Assembly: GCF_004402485.1 (NCBI RefSeq)
Contig: NZ_SOFG01000019.1
Span: 1 to 32,581 of the forward strand
DNA from: Cryobacterium algoricola
GTDB lineage: Bacteria > Actinomycetota > Actinomycetes > Actinomycetales > Microbacteriaceae
Direction: 5' to 3'
DNA: 32,581 nucleotides
A model generated the notes under the pieces. That model had not been told where the DNA came from, ran no database searches, and was given only the letters and a program-made list of their open reading frames with translations. This document shows positions 8,268 to 16,470 of this stretch, one piece after another. Both the position numbers and the translations under genes were made by a program. The first letter of the stretch is position 1. Each line of letters opens with the position of its first letter.

Positions 8268-8297
8268 AGTCTAGGTCAGCCAGCAGCGGTAAATCAA
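8268..8297 (-). promoter_or_regulatory. Putative greA promoter
   Basis: On the minus strand TTGATT (8297-8292), an 18-nt spacer and TAGACT (8273-8268) resemble a SigA-type promoter. The -10 hexamer begins with the TAG stop codon of DUF4307. Expected transcription start is near 8262, just before the terminator-like hairpin and about 136 nt before greA. Confidence 0.45.
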
Positions 8298-8702
8298 TCC
8301 GGTGGTGGCCGGCTCGCTCGTCAGCAGCTGCTCCGTGAAGGTACGTGAATACTGGTCACTCGGCGGCAGGTCGATCACCTTCCACCCTACGACCGCGAAG
8401 CTCTGGTTGAGCGCCTCGACCGCGCAACTCGCCGATGCCCCGACCGGAATCGACGCCTCGAAGGTGACGGTCACGTTCCGCCCGTCCTGAACGACGTTGC
8501 GGATGTCCCTGGTTTCGAGCAGGGGCTGGGAGCCGCCCAGCCCGGCCCAGACGACCCACCCCACCAGGACGACGGCGAACACTCCGGACGTGATCCACAG
8601 GGACCGGCGGTCGCGCAGACGCCGGTTCGGGGCGCGGCCGTACCGGGAATCCAGGGTGCCCTCGCTGCGGGTACCGCTGTCGACGTTCCTGCTGCCGGTC
8701 AC
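8271..8702 (-). CDS. DUF4307 domain membrane protein
   Basis: 143 residues, function unknown. It carries the short LDSRYGR motif (about 17-23) seen before the membrane helix in this family, then one helix (about 35-56) and an extracytoplasmic domain of about 85 residues with a single pair of cysteines (in ASCAVEAL and IYRCWLT) that could form a disulfide. The domain looks like a beta-sandwich with VTVTFEASIPVG. DUF4307 genes lie beside mca in many actinobacteria (Rv1081c next to mca in M. tuberculosis, from memory). GTG at 8702 has GGAG 5 nt upstream. It is divergent from mca with 69 bp between starts. Confidence 0.82.
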   Translation of the reverse strand: MTGSRNVDSGTRSEGTLDSRYGRAPNRRLRDRRSLWITSGVFAVVLVGWVVWAGLGGSQPLLETRDIRNVVQDGRNVTVTFEASIPVGASASCAVEALNQSFAVVGWKVIDLPPSDQYSRTFTEQLLTSEPATTGLIYRCWLT

Positions 8703-8730
8703 TCAGACTCCACACTCACGGTTCAACGAT

Positions 8731-8748
8731 TAGTCTTGTCCCTAGGTT
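8731..8748 (+). promoter_or_regulatory. Candidate -10 boxes for mca
   Basis: TAGTCT (8731-8736) and TAGGTT (8743-8748) both lie in the short gap before mca, 35 and 23 nt from its ATG. Either could serve. Unlike several neighbours, mca keeps a leader with a ribosome site. Confidence 0.3.
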
Positions 8749-8771
8749 ATCCGCCATTTCTGAGGAGTTCG

Positions 8772-9635
8772 ATGACACTGCGCCTCCTGGCCGTTCATGC
8801 CCATCCCGACGACGAGTCGAGCAAGGGGGCAGCGAGCTACGCGTACTACCGGAGCCGTGGGGCCGAGGTCATGGTGGTGAGCTGCACGGGCGGAGAGGGC
8901 GGCAGCATCCTCAACGAGGCTCTGGCCGACAATGCCATGGCCCAGCGTGACATGGCCGGCCTGCGCCGGCTGGAGATGCGCCAGGCGCAACTGGCCCTCG
9001 GCATCGAGCACCGCTGGCTCGGATATCAGGATTCCGGCATGAACGAGGACGGTTCGGTCCCGGCTAATTCCTTCTCGACCATCGACCTCGAGTTCTCCGC
9101 GGAACCCCTCGTGCGGATCATCCGCGAATTCAGGCCACAGGTGCTGATCACGTACGACGAGAACGGCGGGTATCCGCACCCGGACCACATCCGCTGCCAC
9201 GAGGTCTCGATGGAGGCCTACCGCGCCGCCGCCGACCCCGCCCGCTACCCGGACGACGGCGAGCCCTGGCAGATCGACAAGCTCTATTACGACCGCATCT
9301 TCAACCTCGAGCGGATCGACGCCCTCTTCCTCCTGCTCAGCGTCAAGGAACCCGAGTCGCCGCTGCTCGAACCACTCGGCGAAGCCCGGGACTGGATGAA
9401 GAACTACCCGGACCTGGCCACGACCCACGTTCCGGTCGGCGACTTCCTGGAGGCACGGGACGCGGCACTGCGTGCCCACGCGAGCCAGGTTTCCCCCACG
9501 AGCAGCTTCTTCTTCTGGCCGAATGACCTCATCCGTGAGGCGTGGCCGTACGAGGACTTCCAGCTCGTCGAATCGAAAGTTGACACGGTCATGCCTGAAT
9601 CAGATCTGTTCGCCGGTATCCAGGACGAGGCATGA
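8772..9635 (+). CDS. mca: Mycothiol S-conjugate amidase
   Basis: 287 residues, the usual length of Mca. This zinc amidase cleaves mycothiol S-conjugates into a mercapturic acid, which is exported, and GlcN-Ins, which is reused for mycothiol. The N-terminal HAHPDDESSKG motif supplies zinc ligands H11 and D14 and the general base D13. The third ligand is H139 in GGYPHPDHIRCH. The EHRWLGYQDSGM segment (about 79-90) fits the Mca/MshB family, and the length and the C-terminal WPYEDFQLV fit Mca rather than MshB. ATG 8772 is chosen because GAGGAG lies about 6 nt upstream; the frame stays open to 8736 but without a ribosome site. The stop overlaps the next gene by ATGA. It shows that the organism makes mycothiol. 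Confidence 0.93.
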   Translation: MTLRLLAVHAHPDDESSKGAASYAYYRSRGAEVMVVSCTGGEGGSILNEALADNAMAQRDMAGLRRLEMRQAQLALGIEHRWLGYQDSGMNEDGSVPANSFSTIDLEFSAEPLVRIIREFRPQVLITYDENGGYPHPDHIRCHEVSMEAYRAAADPARYPDDGEPWQIDKLYYDRIFNLERIDALFLLLSVKEPESPLLEPLGEARDWMKNYPDLATTHVPVGDFLEARDAALRAHASQVSPTSSFFFWPNDLIREAWPYEDFQLVESKVDTVMPESDLFAGIQDEA

Positions 9636-9916
9636 ACGCCGTGTTCCCACTCTTCACCGACGCCGTGACGGGCTTCGTGCTCGCCAACACGCCGCCGCCC
9701 GAATTCAACCCCGACACCGTCACGCCGGGCCCCGCCGGCTTCCTGGCGATCCTGTTCGTCGTGCTCGCCGTCGTGGCGCTCGGTTTCGACCTGGTCCGCC
9801 GCATCCGCCGCACGACGTATCGCGCGGAGATCGCCGAGCGCCTGCAGGCCGAGCTCGCGGCGAAGAACGCGGCAGAGGCATCCGTCGCCGAGGGAACCGA
9901 GCACCCCCAGGCGTAG
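9632..9916 (+). CDS. Small single-pass membrane protein, mca partner
   Basis: 94 residues, function unknown. A hydrophobic N-terminus with FPLFTDAVTGFVLA is followed by a Pro-rich stretch, one clear membrane helix (about 36-54), a basic stop-transfer RRIRR, and an Ala/Glu-rich helical tail likely in the cytoplasm. The start overlaps the mca stop by 4 bp (ATGA), so the two are translationally coupled. A small membrane protein also follows mca in M. tuberculosis (Rv1083, from memory). The constant pairing suggests a role in the mycothiol conjugate pathway, for example membrane docking or export; this is inference. Confidence 0.75.
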   Translation: MNAVFPLFTDAVTGFVLANTPPPEFNPDTVTPGPAGFLAILFVVLAVVALGFDLVRRIRRTTYRAEIAERLQAELAAKNAAEASVAEGTEHPQA

Positions 9917-9931
9917 CCCCACGGGCAGGCC

Positions 9932-10687
9932 TCAGGGGTAGAGCGGATGCGTGGCGATGATCAGGATCGCCGCCCAGTGGCAGAGGAACGCGACCACGGT
10001 CAGGCTGTGGAAGATCTCGTGGAACCCGAAGACCCCGGGAAACGGGTTGGGCTTCTTGAGGGCGTAGATGACGGCGCCGACCGAGTAGCACAGGCCGCCG
10101 ATCATGATGAGCGTCATCATCGCGGCGTTCGCCTGGAAGAAGTCGACGATGAACATCAGTGAGCCCCAGCCGAGCAGCAGGTACAACGGCACGTAGAGCC
10201 AGCGCGGGGCGGTGATCCAGAACACCCGGAAGGCGATGCCGAGAAGCGCGCCGCCCCAGACGAGGGAAAGCAGGAGCACCGACTTCGACGGCGGCAGCGC
10301 GAGCACCGTGATGGGCGTATACGAGCCGGCGATCAGCAGGAAGATGTTCGCGTGGTCGATGCGCTTGAAGACGAGTTTCGTGCGCGGCTTCCAGTTGATG
10401 CGGTGGTACAGCGCCGAGTTGCCGAACAGGAGCAGGGAGCTGATCACGAAGACGAGGCAGCTCCACTTCGCGGCCGGGCCCTGGGCGAGGGACAGCAGCA
10501 CGATCCCCGCGACGATGGTGACCGGGAAGGTACCGGCGTGGATCCAGCCACGCCAGGTCGGCTTGAGGTCCTCGGGCCGGGGCGCCTCCGCCTCGAGCAG
10601 CGGCAGCTGGGCGATGAACTCGTCGCCCTGCTCCGCCGAAGGCTGTCCTGCTGTTGCGTTGTCCCCGGTGCTGCTCTCTGCGGCCAT
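9932..10687 (-). CDS. Hemolysin III family (PAQR-type) membrane protein
   Basis: 251 residues with seven predicted membrane helices after a 55-residue acidic cytoplasmic N-terminus. The family metal-site motifs are seen: SALYHRINW with its His, the DHANIFLLIAGSYTP segment, and HEIFHSLTVVAFLCHW near the C-terminus with the HxxxH pair. Bacterial members are called hemolysin III from a Bacillus cereus protein, but they belong to the CREST/PAQR superfamily of membrane hydrolases and receptors, and real haemolytic function is unproven for most. I choose ATG 10687 rather than the longer frame from 10726, because TATTCT lies exactly 6 nt upstream (leaderless). It is divergent from the prenyltransferase, as the homologous genes are in Mycobacterium. 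Confidence 0.85.
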   Translation of the reverse strand: MAAESSTGDNATAGQPSAEQGDEFIAQLPLLEAEAPRPEDLKPTWRGWIHAGTFPVTIVAGIVLLSLAQGPAAKWSCLVFVISSLLLFGNSALYHRINWKPRTKLVFKRIDHANIFLLIAGSYTPITVLALPPSKSVLLLSLVWGGALLGIAFRVFWITAPRWLYVPLYLLLGWGSLMFIVDFFQANAAMMTLIMIGGLCYSVGAVIYALKKPNPFPGVFGFHEIFHSLTVVAFLCHWAAILIIATHPLYP

Positions 10688-10693
10688 GCAGCC

Positions 10694-10699
10694 AGAATA
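10694..10699 (-). promoter_or_regulatory. -10 box of a putative leaderless promoter (hemolysin III)
   Basis: On the minus strand TATTCT, then GGCTGC, then ATG at 10687. The -10 box lies inside the longer possible reading frame, which argues for the shorter protein. Confidence 0.5.
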
Positions 10700-10743
10700 C
10701 GACAGCGAACATGCCGGAAGAAGCACGGGCTGTCCGAGTGGGC

Positions 10744-10749
10744 TAGCGT
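10744..10749 (+). promoter_or_regulatory. -10 box of a putative leaderless promoter (prenyltransferase)
   Basis: TAGCGT, then AAATAC, then GTG at 10756. No Shine-Dalgarno sequence. It faces the hemolysin III -10 box 44 bp away. Confidence 0.5.
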
Positions 10750-10755
10750 AAATAC

Positions 10756-11541
10756 GTGCAGAAGAGGCAGGTCCCCTTGGCGCGCGACATCCTCTACCGG
10801 TTGTACGAGCGTCGACTTCGGCGCGGGCTGACGCCGGAGAACCTGCCGCGCCACGTCGCGATGATCATCGACGGCAACCGCCGCTGGGCCCGGCAGCTCG
10901 GACTCGAGTCCGCCGCACACGGCCACCGCGCCGGCGCGGCGAAGATGCGGGAGTTCCTGCGCTGGTGCGACGACCTCGGCATCTCGGTCGTCACTCTCTA
11001 CCTGCTCTCCTCGGACAACCTCACCAACCGCCCGAGCGAGGAACTCGCCGAACTCACCAAGATCATCGCCAAGCTCGCCGAGGAGCTCTCGCGCCAGCGC
11101 ACCTGGCGCGTCCAGCAGGTCGGCACGAAGAAGGGCCTGCCCGAGCCGCTGATCGCGGCGCTCTGCGACGCGGAGACCCGCACCGCCGGCAAGACGGGGA
11201 TGCACATCAACCTCGCGGTCGGCTACGGCGGACGCACCGAGATCACCGACGCGATGCGCAGCATCGTCGCGGCGCACCTCGAGAACGGGCACACTCTCGC
11301 GGACCTCGCCGAGACGCTCACCCCCGAGCTCATCGGCCAGCACCTGTACACGGGTGGTCAGCCGGATCCCGACCTCGTGATCCGCACCTCAGGTGAACAG
11401 CGGATCAGCGACTTCATGCTCTGGCAGAGCGCCCACAGCGAGTTCTACTTCGTCGAGGCGCTCGGACCGGACCTCCGCCAGGTCGACTTCCTGCGCGCCC
11501 TGCGCGATTTCGCCAAACGCCACCGCCGTTTCGGAAGCTAG
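10756..11541 (+). CDS. Isoprenyl transferase (cis-prenyltransferase)
   Basis: 261 residues. Soluble or membrane-associated enzyme that condenses isopentenyl diphosphate onto an allylic diphosphate in cis, supplying (Z,E)-farnesyl or longer polyprenyl diphosphate carriers for cell-wall synthesis. The signature MIIDGNRRWAR (about 36-46) has the catalytic Asp 39. The HRAGAAKMREFLRWC helix, the LYLLSSDNLTNRP segment and the C-terminal PDLVIRTSGEQRISDFMLWQ stretch complete the family pattern. Chain length cannot be told from the sequence. The context next to hemolysin III and mca matches M. tuberculosis Rv1086, a short-chain Z-farnesyl diphosphate synthase. GTG 10756 is placed by the -10 box just upstream. 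The aminotransferase-fold gene starts 8 bp after its stop. Confidence 0.92.
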   Translation: MQKRQVPLARDILYRLYERRLRRGLTPENLPRHVAMIIDGNRRWARQLGLESAAHGHRAGAAKMREFLRWCDDLGISVVTLYLLSSDNLTNRPSEELAELTKIIAKLAEELSRQRTWRVQQVGTKKGLPEPLIAALCDAETRTAGKTGMHINLAVGYGGRTEITDAMRSIVAAHLENGHTLADLAETLTPELIGQHLYTGGQPDPDLVIRTSGEQRISDFMLWQSAHSEFYFVEALGPDLRQVDFLRALRDFAKRHRRFGS

Positions 11542-11549
11542 GAGACCGG

Positions 11550-12671
11550 ATGACCGAGATCGATGCCTATGCCGCGGGATTCGTCGAAGAGCCCGGCTAC
11601 CTCGACTACGGCCGCGTCGGACCGCTCTCGGCGACGGTGCTGGCCGAGAGCCTCGGCCAGACCGAGATTCTGTCCCGGGCCCGGTTCGGCAGCCTCGACC
11701 ACCTCGTCCAGCAGGACGAGCGGATGCGCGAGGCCGTTGCGGCCGTGACCGGTTTCCGGGCCGATCAGGTGGTCTGCGAGCCGAACACCACGACGGGCAT
11801 TATGCAGGCCATGTTCGGCCTGACCGGTGGCGTCCTGCTCTCGCCCGGCGATTTCCCCACCGTGCCGTACGCGGCCGTGCGGGCCGCGGAGGCGCTGCGC
11901 GTCGTGACCCCGATCTGGCTCAAGACCGAACACGGCAGGGTGACCCCCGGCGAGATCCGCGAACAGCTCACGCCCGCGACGGTCGCCGTCGCCGTCTGTC
12001 TCGTCGACTCCCGGACCGGGTTCCGGGTCGACCTCGACGGCATCCGCCAGGTGATCGGCGACCGTCTGCTGATCGTGGACGCGATCCAGGGCTTCGGAGT
12101 CACCGACGCGGCATACGAGATGGCGGATGTCGTCGCATCCGGTGGTCAGAAATGGGTGCGCTCGGGCTGGGGCACCGGTTTCCTGGCGCTGAGCGACCGC
12201 GCGGTCGAAAGGCTCGTCCCGGTCTTCTCGGGCTTCGCGGGCACGGACGTCGCCGAGCCGTGGGACGAGGTGCTGCCGCCGAGCCAGAGCGCCCGCGCAT
12301 TCCGCGTCAGCAATGGAGACCCCATCGCGCAGGCGCGCTTCTCCGCCGCCCTCGAGGAAATTACCGTGACGGGCATTCATCACATCGAGGCCGCGGTCGC
12401 GGACAACGTCTCGCAGCTGATCGACCTCGCAGACGAGTACGCCGTGCCCGTCGTGTCGCCGCGCGACGAACGGGAACGGGCGGGGATCCTCGTGCTCGAG
12501 CCCAACCCCGCCCAGCTGAATACGCTCACGATCGCCCTGCACAACCACGGGATCACGGCGACGACCCGCGACGGCCGGGTGCGGCTCAGCGCCCACGCCG
12601 TGCTGAGCGTCGACACGGTGGACATGCTGCGCGGGGCATTCACGTCGTATGCGACGGCCGCCATTTACTGA
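11550..12671 (+). CDS. Class V aminotransferase-fold PLP enzyme
   Basis: 373 residues. Fold type I PLP enzyme of the class V/kynureninase-like group. The PLP lysine is K201 in ASGGQKWVRSGWG. The Asp that binds the pyridine nitrogen is D177 in LIVDAIQGFG. The CEPNTTTGIMQAMFG segment (about 76-90) is the phosphate and aldimine region, and the last 60 residues form the small domain. The actual substrate is unknown; relatives include cysteine desulfurases, kynureninase and EgtE-like lyases, and it has no Cys loop of a typical desulfurase that I can see. ATG 11550 has AGGAGA 6 nt upstream that overlaps the end of the prenyltransferase gene, so the two are one operon. Confidence 0.82.
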   Translation: MTEIDAYAAGFVEEPGYLDYGRVGPLSATVLAESLGQTEILSRARFGSLDHLVQQDERMREAVAAVTGFRADQVVCEPNTTTGIMQAMFGLTGGVLLSPGDFPTVPYAAVRAAEALRVVTPIWLKTEHGRVTPGEIREQLTPATVAVAVCLVDSRTGFRVDLDGIRQVIGDRLLIVDAIQGFGVTDAAYEMADVVASGGQKWVRSGWGTGFLALSDRAVERLVPVFSGFAGTDVAEPWDEVLPPSQSARAFRVSNGDPIAQARFSAALEEITVTGIHHIEAAVADNVSQLIDLADEYAVPVVSPRDERERAGILVLEPNPAQLNTLTIALHNHGITATTRDGRVRLSAHAVLSVDTVDMLRGAFTSYATAAIY

Positions 12672-12866
12672 GTCCCAGATGCCGTGCCCATTAACGTCTG
12701 GTGACAATGTGTGTGTCGCACTTCCGATATCCGGCCAGGGTAAGTAGCGTCGTGCTCATCAGGTACGGCGCCTGATCGAGACGGCCACATAAGTACGGCT
12801 CGAGAACCCCCGTGGCCAGCTCGCCAACACAATCCGCGCCTCTCGGGGCACGGGGTGGGAGTGGTT
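12672..12866. other. 195-bp intergenic region upstream of phoH
   Basis: No gene seen. It holds a small inverted repeat ATCAGG/CCTGAT at about 12758-12776 and a TAAGTAGCGT stretch (12741-12750) that could hold a -10 box about 120 nt before phoH. I cannot identify a riboswitch or RNA gene. Confidence 0.4.
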
Positions 12867-14216
12867 GTGACCGCTAATCAAACCGACTATCTGGGTTCGA
12901 ACCAGACGGCTTCCGACACCAAGCAAACCGAGCGCACCTTTGTGCTGGACACCTCGGTGCTCCTGTCGGATCCCAAGGCGATCTTCCGGTTCGCCGAGCA
13001 TGCCATCGTGCTTCCGGTTGTCGTGATCGCCGAACTCGAATCCAAGCGCAACGACCCGGAGATCGGGTACTTCGCCCGGCAGGCACTGCGGCTCCTGGAC
13101 GAACTGCGGGTGAAGCATGAACGGCTCGACTTCCCGATCCCGGTCGGGGAGGGTGGCAGCCTGCGTGTCGAGCTGAACCACTCCAACATGTCGGTACTCC
13201 CCTCCGGCCTGCAACTCGGCGACAACGACTCGAGGATCCTCGCGGTCGCGATGAACCTCGCCAACGACGGTCTCGCCGTCACGGTCGTCTCCAAGGACCT
13301 GCCGTTGCGGGTCAAGGCCGCGTCGATCGGCCTGCTCGCCGACGAGTACCGCCACGAGCTCGCCGTCGATTCCGGCTGGACGGGGATGGACGAGATCACG
13401 CTCGGGTCCAACCAGATCAGCGAGCTGTACGACAACGAGGTGCTGAACACCCGTCTGGTGCAGGACATGCCGATCAACACCGGCCTCGTCGTCCACTCCG
13501 ACCGCGGCTCGGCGCTTGGCCGGGTCACCGGCAAGGGCGAGATGCGGCTCGTGCGCGGCGACCGGGACCTGTTCGGTCTCAAGGGGCGCTCCGCGGAGCA
13601 GCGCCTCGCGATCGACCTGCTGCTCGACCCCGAGATCGGGATCCTCTCCCTGGGAGGGCGAGCGGGGACGGGGAAGTCGGCGCTCGCGCTCTGCGCGGGA
13701 CTCGAGGCCGTGCTCGAACGCCAGCAGCACCGCAAGATCATGGTGTTCCGCCCGCTCTACGCGGTCGGCGGCCAGGAACTCGGCTACCTGCCCGGTGACG
13801 CGGGCGAGAAGATGAGCCCGTGGGCACAGGCGGTCTTCGACACCCTCGGCGCTCTCGTGTCCGAGAACGTGCTCGAGGAGGTGCTGGAGCGCGGGATCCT
13901 CGAGGTGCTGCCGCTGACGCACATCCGCGGCCGGTCGCTGCACGACGCGTTCGTGATCGTGGACGAGGCGCAGTCGCTCGAGCGCAACGTGCTGCTCACT
14001 GTGCTCAGCCGGATCGGGCAGAACTCGCGGGTGGTCCTCACCCACGACGTCGCGCAGCGGGACAATCTCCGGGTCGGCCGCTTCGACGGCGTCGCGTCCG
14101 TGATCGAGACGCTCAAGGGACATCCGCTGTTCGCCCACATGACGCTGACCCGCTCGGAGCGCAGCGCGATCGCCGCGCTCGTCACCGAGATGCTCGAGGG
14201 CAACGACCCGAACTAG
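12867..14216 (+). CDS. phoH: PIN domain-PhoH family ATPase/ribonuclease
   Basis: 449 residues in two domains. The N-terminal PIN domain (about 20-150) has the acidic cluster of a metal-dependent ribonuclease: [21 protein letters not shown] and [10 protein letters not shown]. The C-terminal PhoH ATPase has Walker A GRAGTGKS (about 264-271) and Walker B VIVDEAQ with D366-E367. M. tuberculosis PhoH2 with the same architecture unwinds and cleaves RNA. GTG 12867 is preferred: GGGAG lies 5 nt upstream; two in-frame GTGs at 12855 and 12861 overlap that site and are less likely. In mycobacteria and corynebacteria a small antitoxin-like gene can precede phoH2; I see no convincing equivalent here. It converges on fumC across a complex hairpin. 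Confidence 0.9.
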   Translation: MTANQTDYLGSNQTASDTKQTERTFVLDTSVLLSDPKAIFRFAEHAIVLPVVVIAELESKRNDPEIGYFARQALRLLDELRVKHERLDFPIPVGEGGSLRVELNHSNMSVLPSGLQLGDNDSRILAVAMNLANDGLAVTVVSKDLPLRVKAASIGLLADEYRHELAVDSGWTGMDEITLGSNQISELYDNEVLNTRLVQDMPINTGLVVHSDRGSALGRVTGKGEMRLVRGDRDLFGLKGRSAEQRLAIDLLLDPEIGILSLGGRAGTGKSALALCAGLEAVLERQQHRKIMVFRPLYAVGGQELGYLPGDAGEKMSPWAQAVFDTLGALVSENVLEEVLERGILEVLPLTHIRGRSLHDAFVIVDEAQSLERNVLLTVLSRIGQNSRVVLTHDVAQRDNLRVGRFDGVASVIETLKGHPLFAHMTLTRSERSAIAALVTEMLEGNDPN

Positions 14217-14234
14217 CCCCCACCATCCGGCGAC

Positions 14235-14288
14235 GGTGCCCTTTCCGGTCGAGAGTGACCCGCGGAAAGGGCACCCTCGACCGGAAAG
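14235..14288. terminator. Complex hairpin between convergent phoH and fumC
   Basis: Two perfect inverted repeats overlap. Stem A is GGTGCCCTTTCC (14235-14246) with GGAAAGGGCACC (14264-14275). Stem B is CTTTCCGGTCGAG (14241-14253) with CTCGACCGGAAAG (14276-14288). They share CTTTCC, so only one can form fully. GGTCGAG in the loop of A can also pair with CTCGACC just 3' of A, which is an H-type pseudoknot layout. No T-tract follows. A bidirectional terminator is the simplest role. Confidence 0.6.
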
Positions 14289-14306
14289 GTAGGGGGACGG
14301 GGTGGG

Positions 14307-15725
14307 CTAGGCGGTGCGCGCGGGCGGACGCGTCATGCTGAGAAGGTCCAGGGCGGTGTCGAGCTGGGCCAGGGTGACCTCGCCGCGCTCCACGAAGCCG
14401 AGGTCGATGACGGCCTGGCGCACCGGAACGCCGTGTGCGACGGCGTGCTTGGCGACCTTTGCTGCGGCCTCGTAACCGATCACCCGGTTGAGCGGCGTCA
14501 CGATCGCGGGAGAGGAGCCGGCGAGGGCCTTCGCCCGGTCGAGGTTGGCCTCGAGCCCGTCGATGGTCTTGTCCGCGAGCACGCGGGTGGCGTTCGAGAG
14601 CAGCCGGATCGACTCGAGCAGCGCGGTGCCCATCACGGGGATGGCCACGTTGAGCTCGAACGAGCCGGAGGCGCCGGACCAGGCCACGGTCGCGTCGTTG
14701 CCGATCACCCGCGAGCAGACCATCAGCACCGCCTCGGGGATGACCGGGTTGACCTTGCCGGGCATGATCGAGGAGCCGGGCTGCAGGTCGGGGATCTGCA
14801 GCTCGCCGAAGCCCGTGTTGGGGCCTGAGCCCATCCAGCGCAGGTCGTTGCAGATCTTGGTGAGGCTGACGGCGATCGTGCGCAGGGCGCCGGATGCGTC
14901 GACGAGGCCGTCCCGGTTGGCCTGCGCCTCGAAGTGGTCGCGCGCCTCCGTCACGGGCAGCTCGGTCTCGGCCACCAGGAGCTCGATGACGAGCTGGGGG
15001 AAGCCGGCGGGGGTGTTGATGCCGGTGCCGACGGCGGTGCCGCCCAGGGGCACCTCGGCGACGCGGGGGAGGGCGCTGCGGATGCGCTCGATGCCGAGGC
15101 GCATCTGGCGGGCGTAGCCGCCGAACTCCTGGCCGAGGGTGACCGGGGTCGCGTCCATCAGGTGGGTGCGACCCGCCTTGACGGCGTCGGCCCAGAGCAC
15201 GGACTTCGCTTCCAGCGCGACGGCGAGGTGGTCGAGCCCGGGGATGAGGTCGTCGATGAGTGCGCTCGTGACGGCGAGGTGCACGGATGTCGGGAAGACG
15301 TCGTTCGAGGACTGCGAGGCGTTGACGTGGTCGTTCGGGTGCACCGGGCGGCCGAGGGTGCGGGTTGCGAGGGTCGCGAGAACCTCGTTCATGTTCATGT
15401 TCGAGGAGGTGCCGCTGCCGGTCTGGTAGACGTCGATCGGGAACTGGTCGTCGTAGAGACCGGTGATGACCTCGTCTGCTGCACCGGCGATCGCCTCGGC
15501 GATGTCGCCGTCGAGCACCCCGAGCTGCGCGTTGGCGAGGGCCGCCGACTTCTTGATGCGGGCGAGGGCCGAGATCTGCGCGGGTTCGAGGACGGAACCG
15601 GAGATCGGGAAGTTCTCAACGGCTCGCTGGGTCTGGGCGCCGTAGAGGGCGTCGAGCGGAACCTGCACCTCGCCCATGGTGTCGTGTTCGATTCGGTAGC
15701 CGGCATCTGCGGTTTTTTCCACCAC
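14307..15725 (-). CDS. fumC: Class II fumarate hydratase
   Basis: 472 residues. Iron-independent fumarase that interconverts fumarate and (S)-malate in the TCA cycle, acting as a cytosolic homotetramer. The three conserved regions of the fumarase/aspartase family are present: [12 protein letters not shown] (about 104-114), the [17 protein letters not shown] segment with H188, and the mobile loop [11 protein letters not shown] (317-327) with the catalytic Ser. Asn-138 of [10 protein letters not shown] is also kept. The length is typical of FumC. The first two codons are GTG GTG, with AAAGG about 11 nt upstream, so either may be used. It is the last gene of the xseA-xseB-DUF4245-carbonic anhydrase-fumC run, 58 bp after the carbonic anhydrase stop. 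Confidence 0.95.
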   Translation of the reverse strand: MVEKTADAGYRIEHDTMGEVQVPLDALYGAQTQRAVENFPISGSVLEPAQISALARIKKSAALANAQLGVLDGDIAEAIAGAADEVITGLYDDQFPIDVYQTGSGTSSNMNMNEVLATLATRTLGRPVHPNDHVNASQSSNDVFPTSVHLAVTSALIDDLIPGLDHLAVALEAKSVLWADAVKAGRTHLMDATPVTLGQEFGGYARQMRLGIERIRSALPRVAEVPLGGTAVGTGINTPAGFPQLVIELLVAETELPVTEARDHFEAQANRDGLVDASGALRTIAVSLTKICNDLRWMGSGPNTGFGELQIPDLQPGSSIMPGKVNPVIPEAVLMVCSRVIGNDATVAWSGASGSFELNVAIPVMGTALLESIRLLSNATRVLADKTIDGLEANLDRAKALAGSSPAIVTPLNRVIGYEAAAKVAKHAVAHGVPVRQAVIDLGFVERGEVTLAQLDTALDLLSMTRPPARTA

Positions 15726-15783
15726 TGTGTGTAAGACCTTTCGATTGTGAGACGGTACTGCCTGGCTCGGTGGGCCAGACGAT

Positions 15784-16470
15784 TCAGACGTTTCCGACGA
15801 CGACGTCGGGAACGGCCCGGCCTTCGAGCAGTCGGTAGTTGGCGCCGACGATAGCCAATGTACCTGCTGCGACGGCGTCGCTGATCACCTCGGACTGTTC
15901 CAGGAGCTCGGTCACGGTGTCGCGCAGGTGTTCCCTGCCCACCCTGAGCGCATCGATGCTCCCGGGGTCGGTCAGTGTCGCATCCGTTGCCGCGACCACG
16001 CGGTGCACGGCGGGCACGATCTTGTCGATGATGCGGCCGATGTGCGCGGGCAGGGGCATCGCGTCCGGCGCCTGCGCGTCGACGGCGGCCTGGACCGCGC
16101 CGCAGCCGTCGTGGCCGAGCACGAGGATGAGCGGAACCTTGAGCACGGCGACCGCGTACTCGAGGGAACCCAGCACCGAATCGGAAATGACCTGGCCGGC
16201 ATTGCGCACGACGAAGAGGTCGCCGAGGCCCATGTCGAAGATGATCTCCGCCGCGAGGCGGGAATCGCTGCAGCCGAAAACCGCGGCGGCGGGGGTTTGC
16301 GCGGTTGCGAGCTCGGTGCGACGGTCGACGTCCTGGCGCGGATGCTGCGGCTCGCCATCCACGAACCGCTGGTTGCCGCGCTGCAGCCTGCTCCAGACCG
16401 CAGCGGGGCCCACCGCGTCGCCGGGTGCGGCAGCCTGGCTGATGAACACGTCTTTTCCTTGCCCGTTCAC
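15784..16470 (-). CDS. Beta-class carbonic anhydrase
   Basis: 228 residues. Zinc enzyme that interconverts CO2 and bicarbonate and supplies bicarbonate to carboxylases. Zinc ligands are C67, H120 and C123 in FGCSDSR and LGHDGCGA, and the D69-R71 dyad of CxDxR is intact. The [10 protein letters not shown] stretch near 28-37 and the VVRNAGQ segment (about 87-93) are typical. GTG 16470 is chosen because it overlaps the DUF4245 stop by 4 bp (GTGA), the usual sign of translational coupling; the frame is open much further upstream, but that part lies inside the DUF4245 gene and is a shadow. Placement before fumC in one operon may tie bicarbonate supply to carbon metabolism; that is inference. Confidence 0.9.
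   Translation of the reverse strand: MNGQGKDVFISQAAAPGDAVGPAAVWSRLQRGNQRFVDGEPQHPRQDVDRRTELATAQTPAAAVFGCSDSRLAAEIIFDMGLGDLFVVRNAGQVISDSVLGSLEYAVAVLKVPLILVLGHDGCGAVQAAVDAQAPDAMPLPAHIGRIIDKIVPAVHRVVAATDATLTDPGSIDALRVGREHLRDTVTELLEQSEVISDAVAAGTLAIVGANYRLLEGRAVPDVVVGNV

Noticed and set aside
12888..12904. A tRNA T-arm-like sequence CTGGGTTCGAACCAG near the start of phoH
   Set aside because: No matching acceptor, D-arm or anticodon stem can be found at the right distance on either side, and the stretch is coding for the phoH N-terminus.
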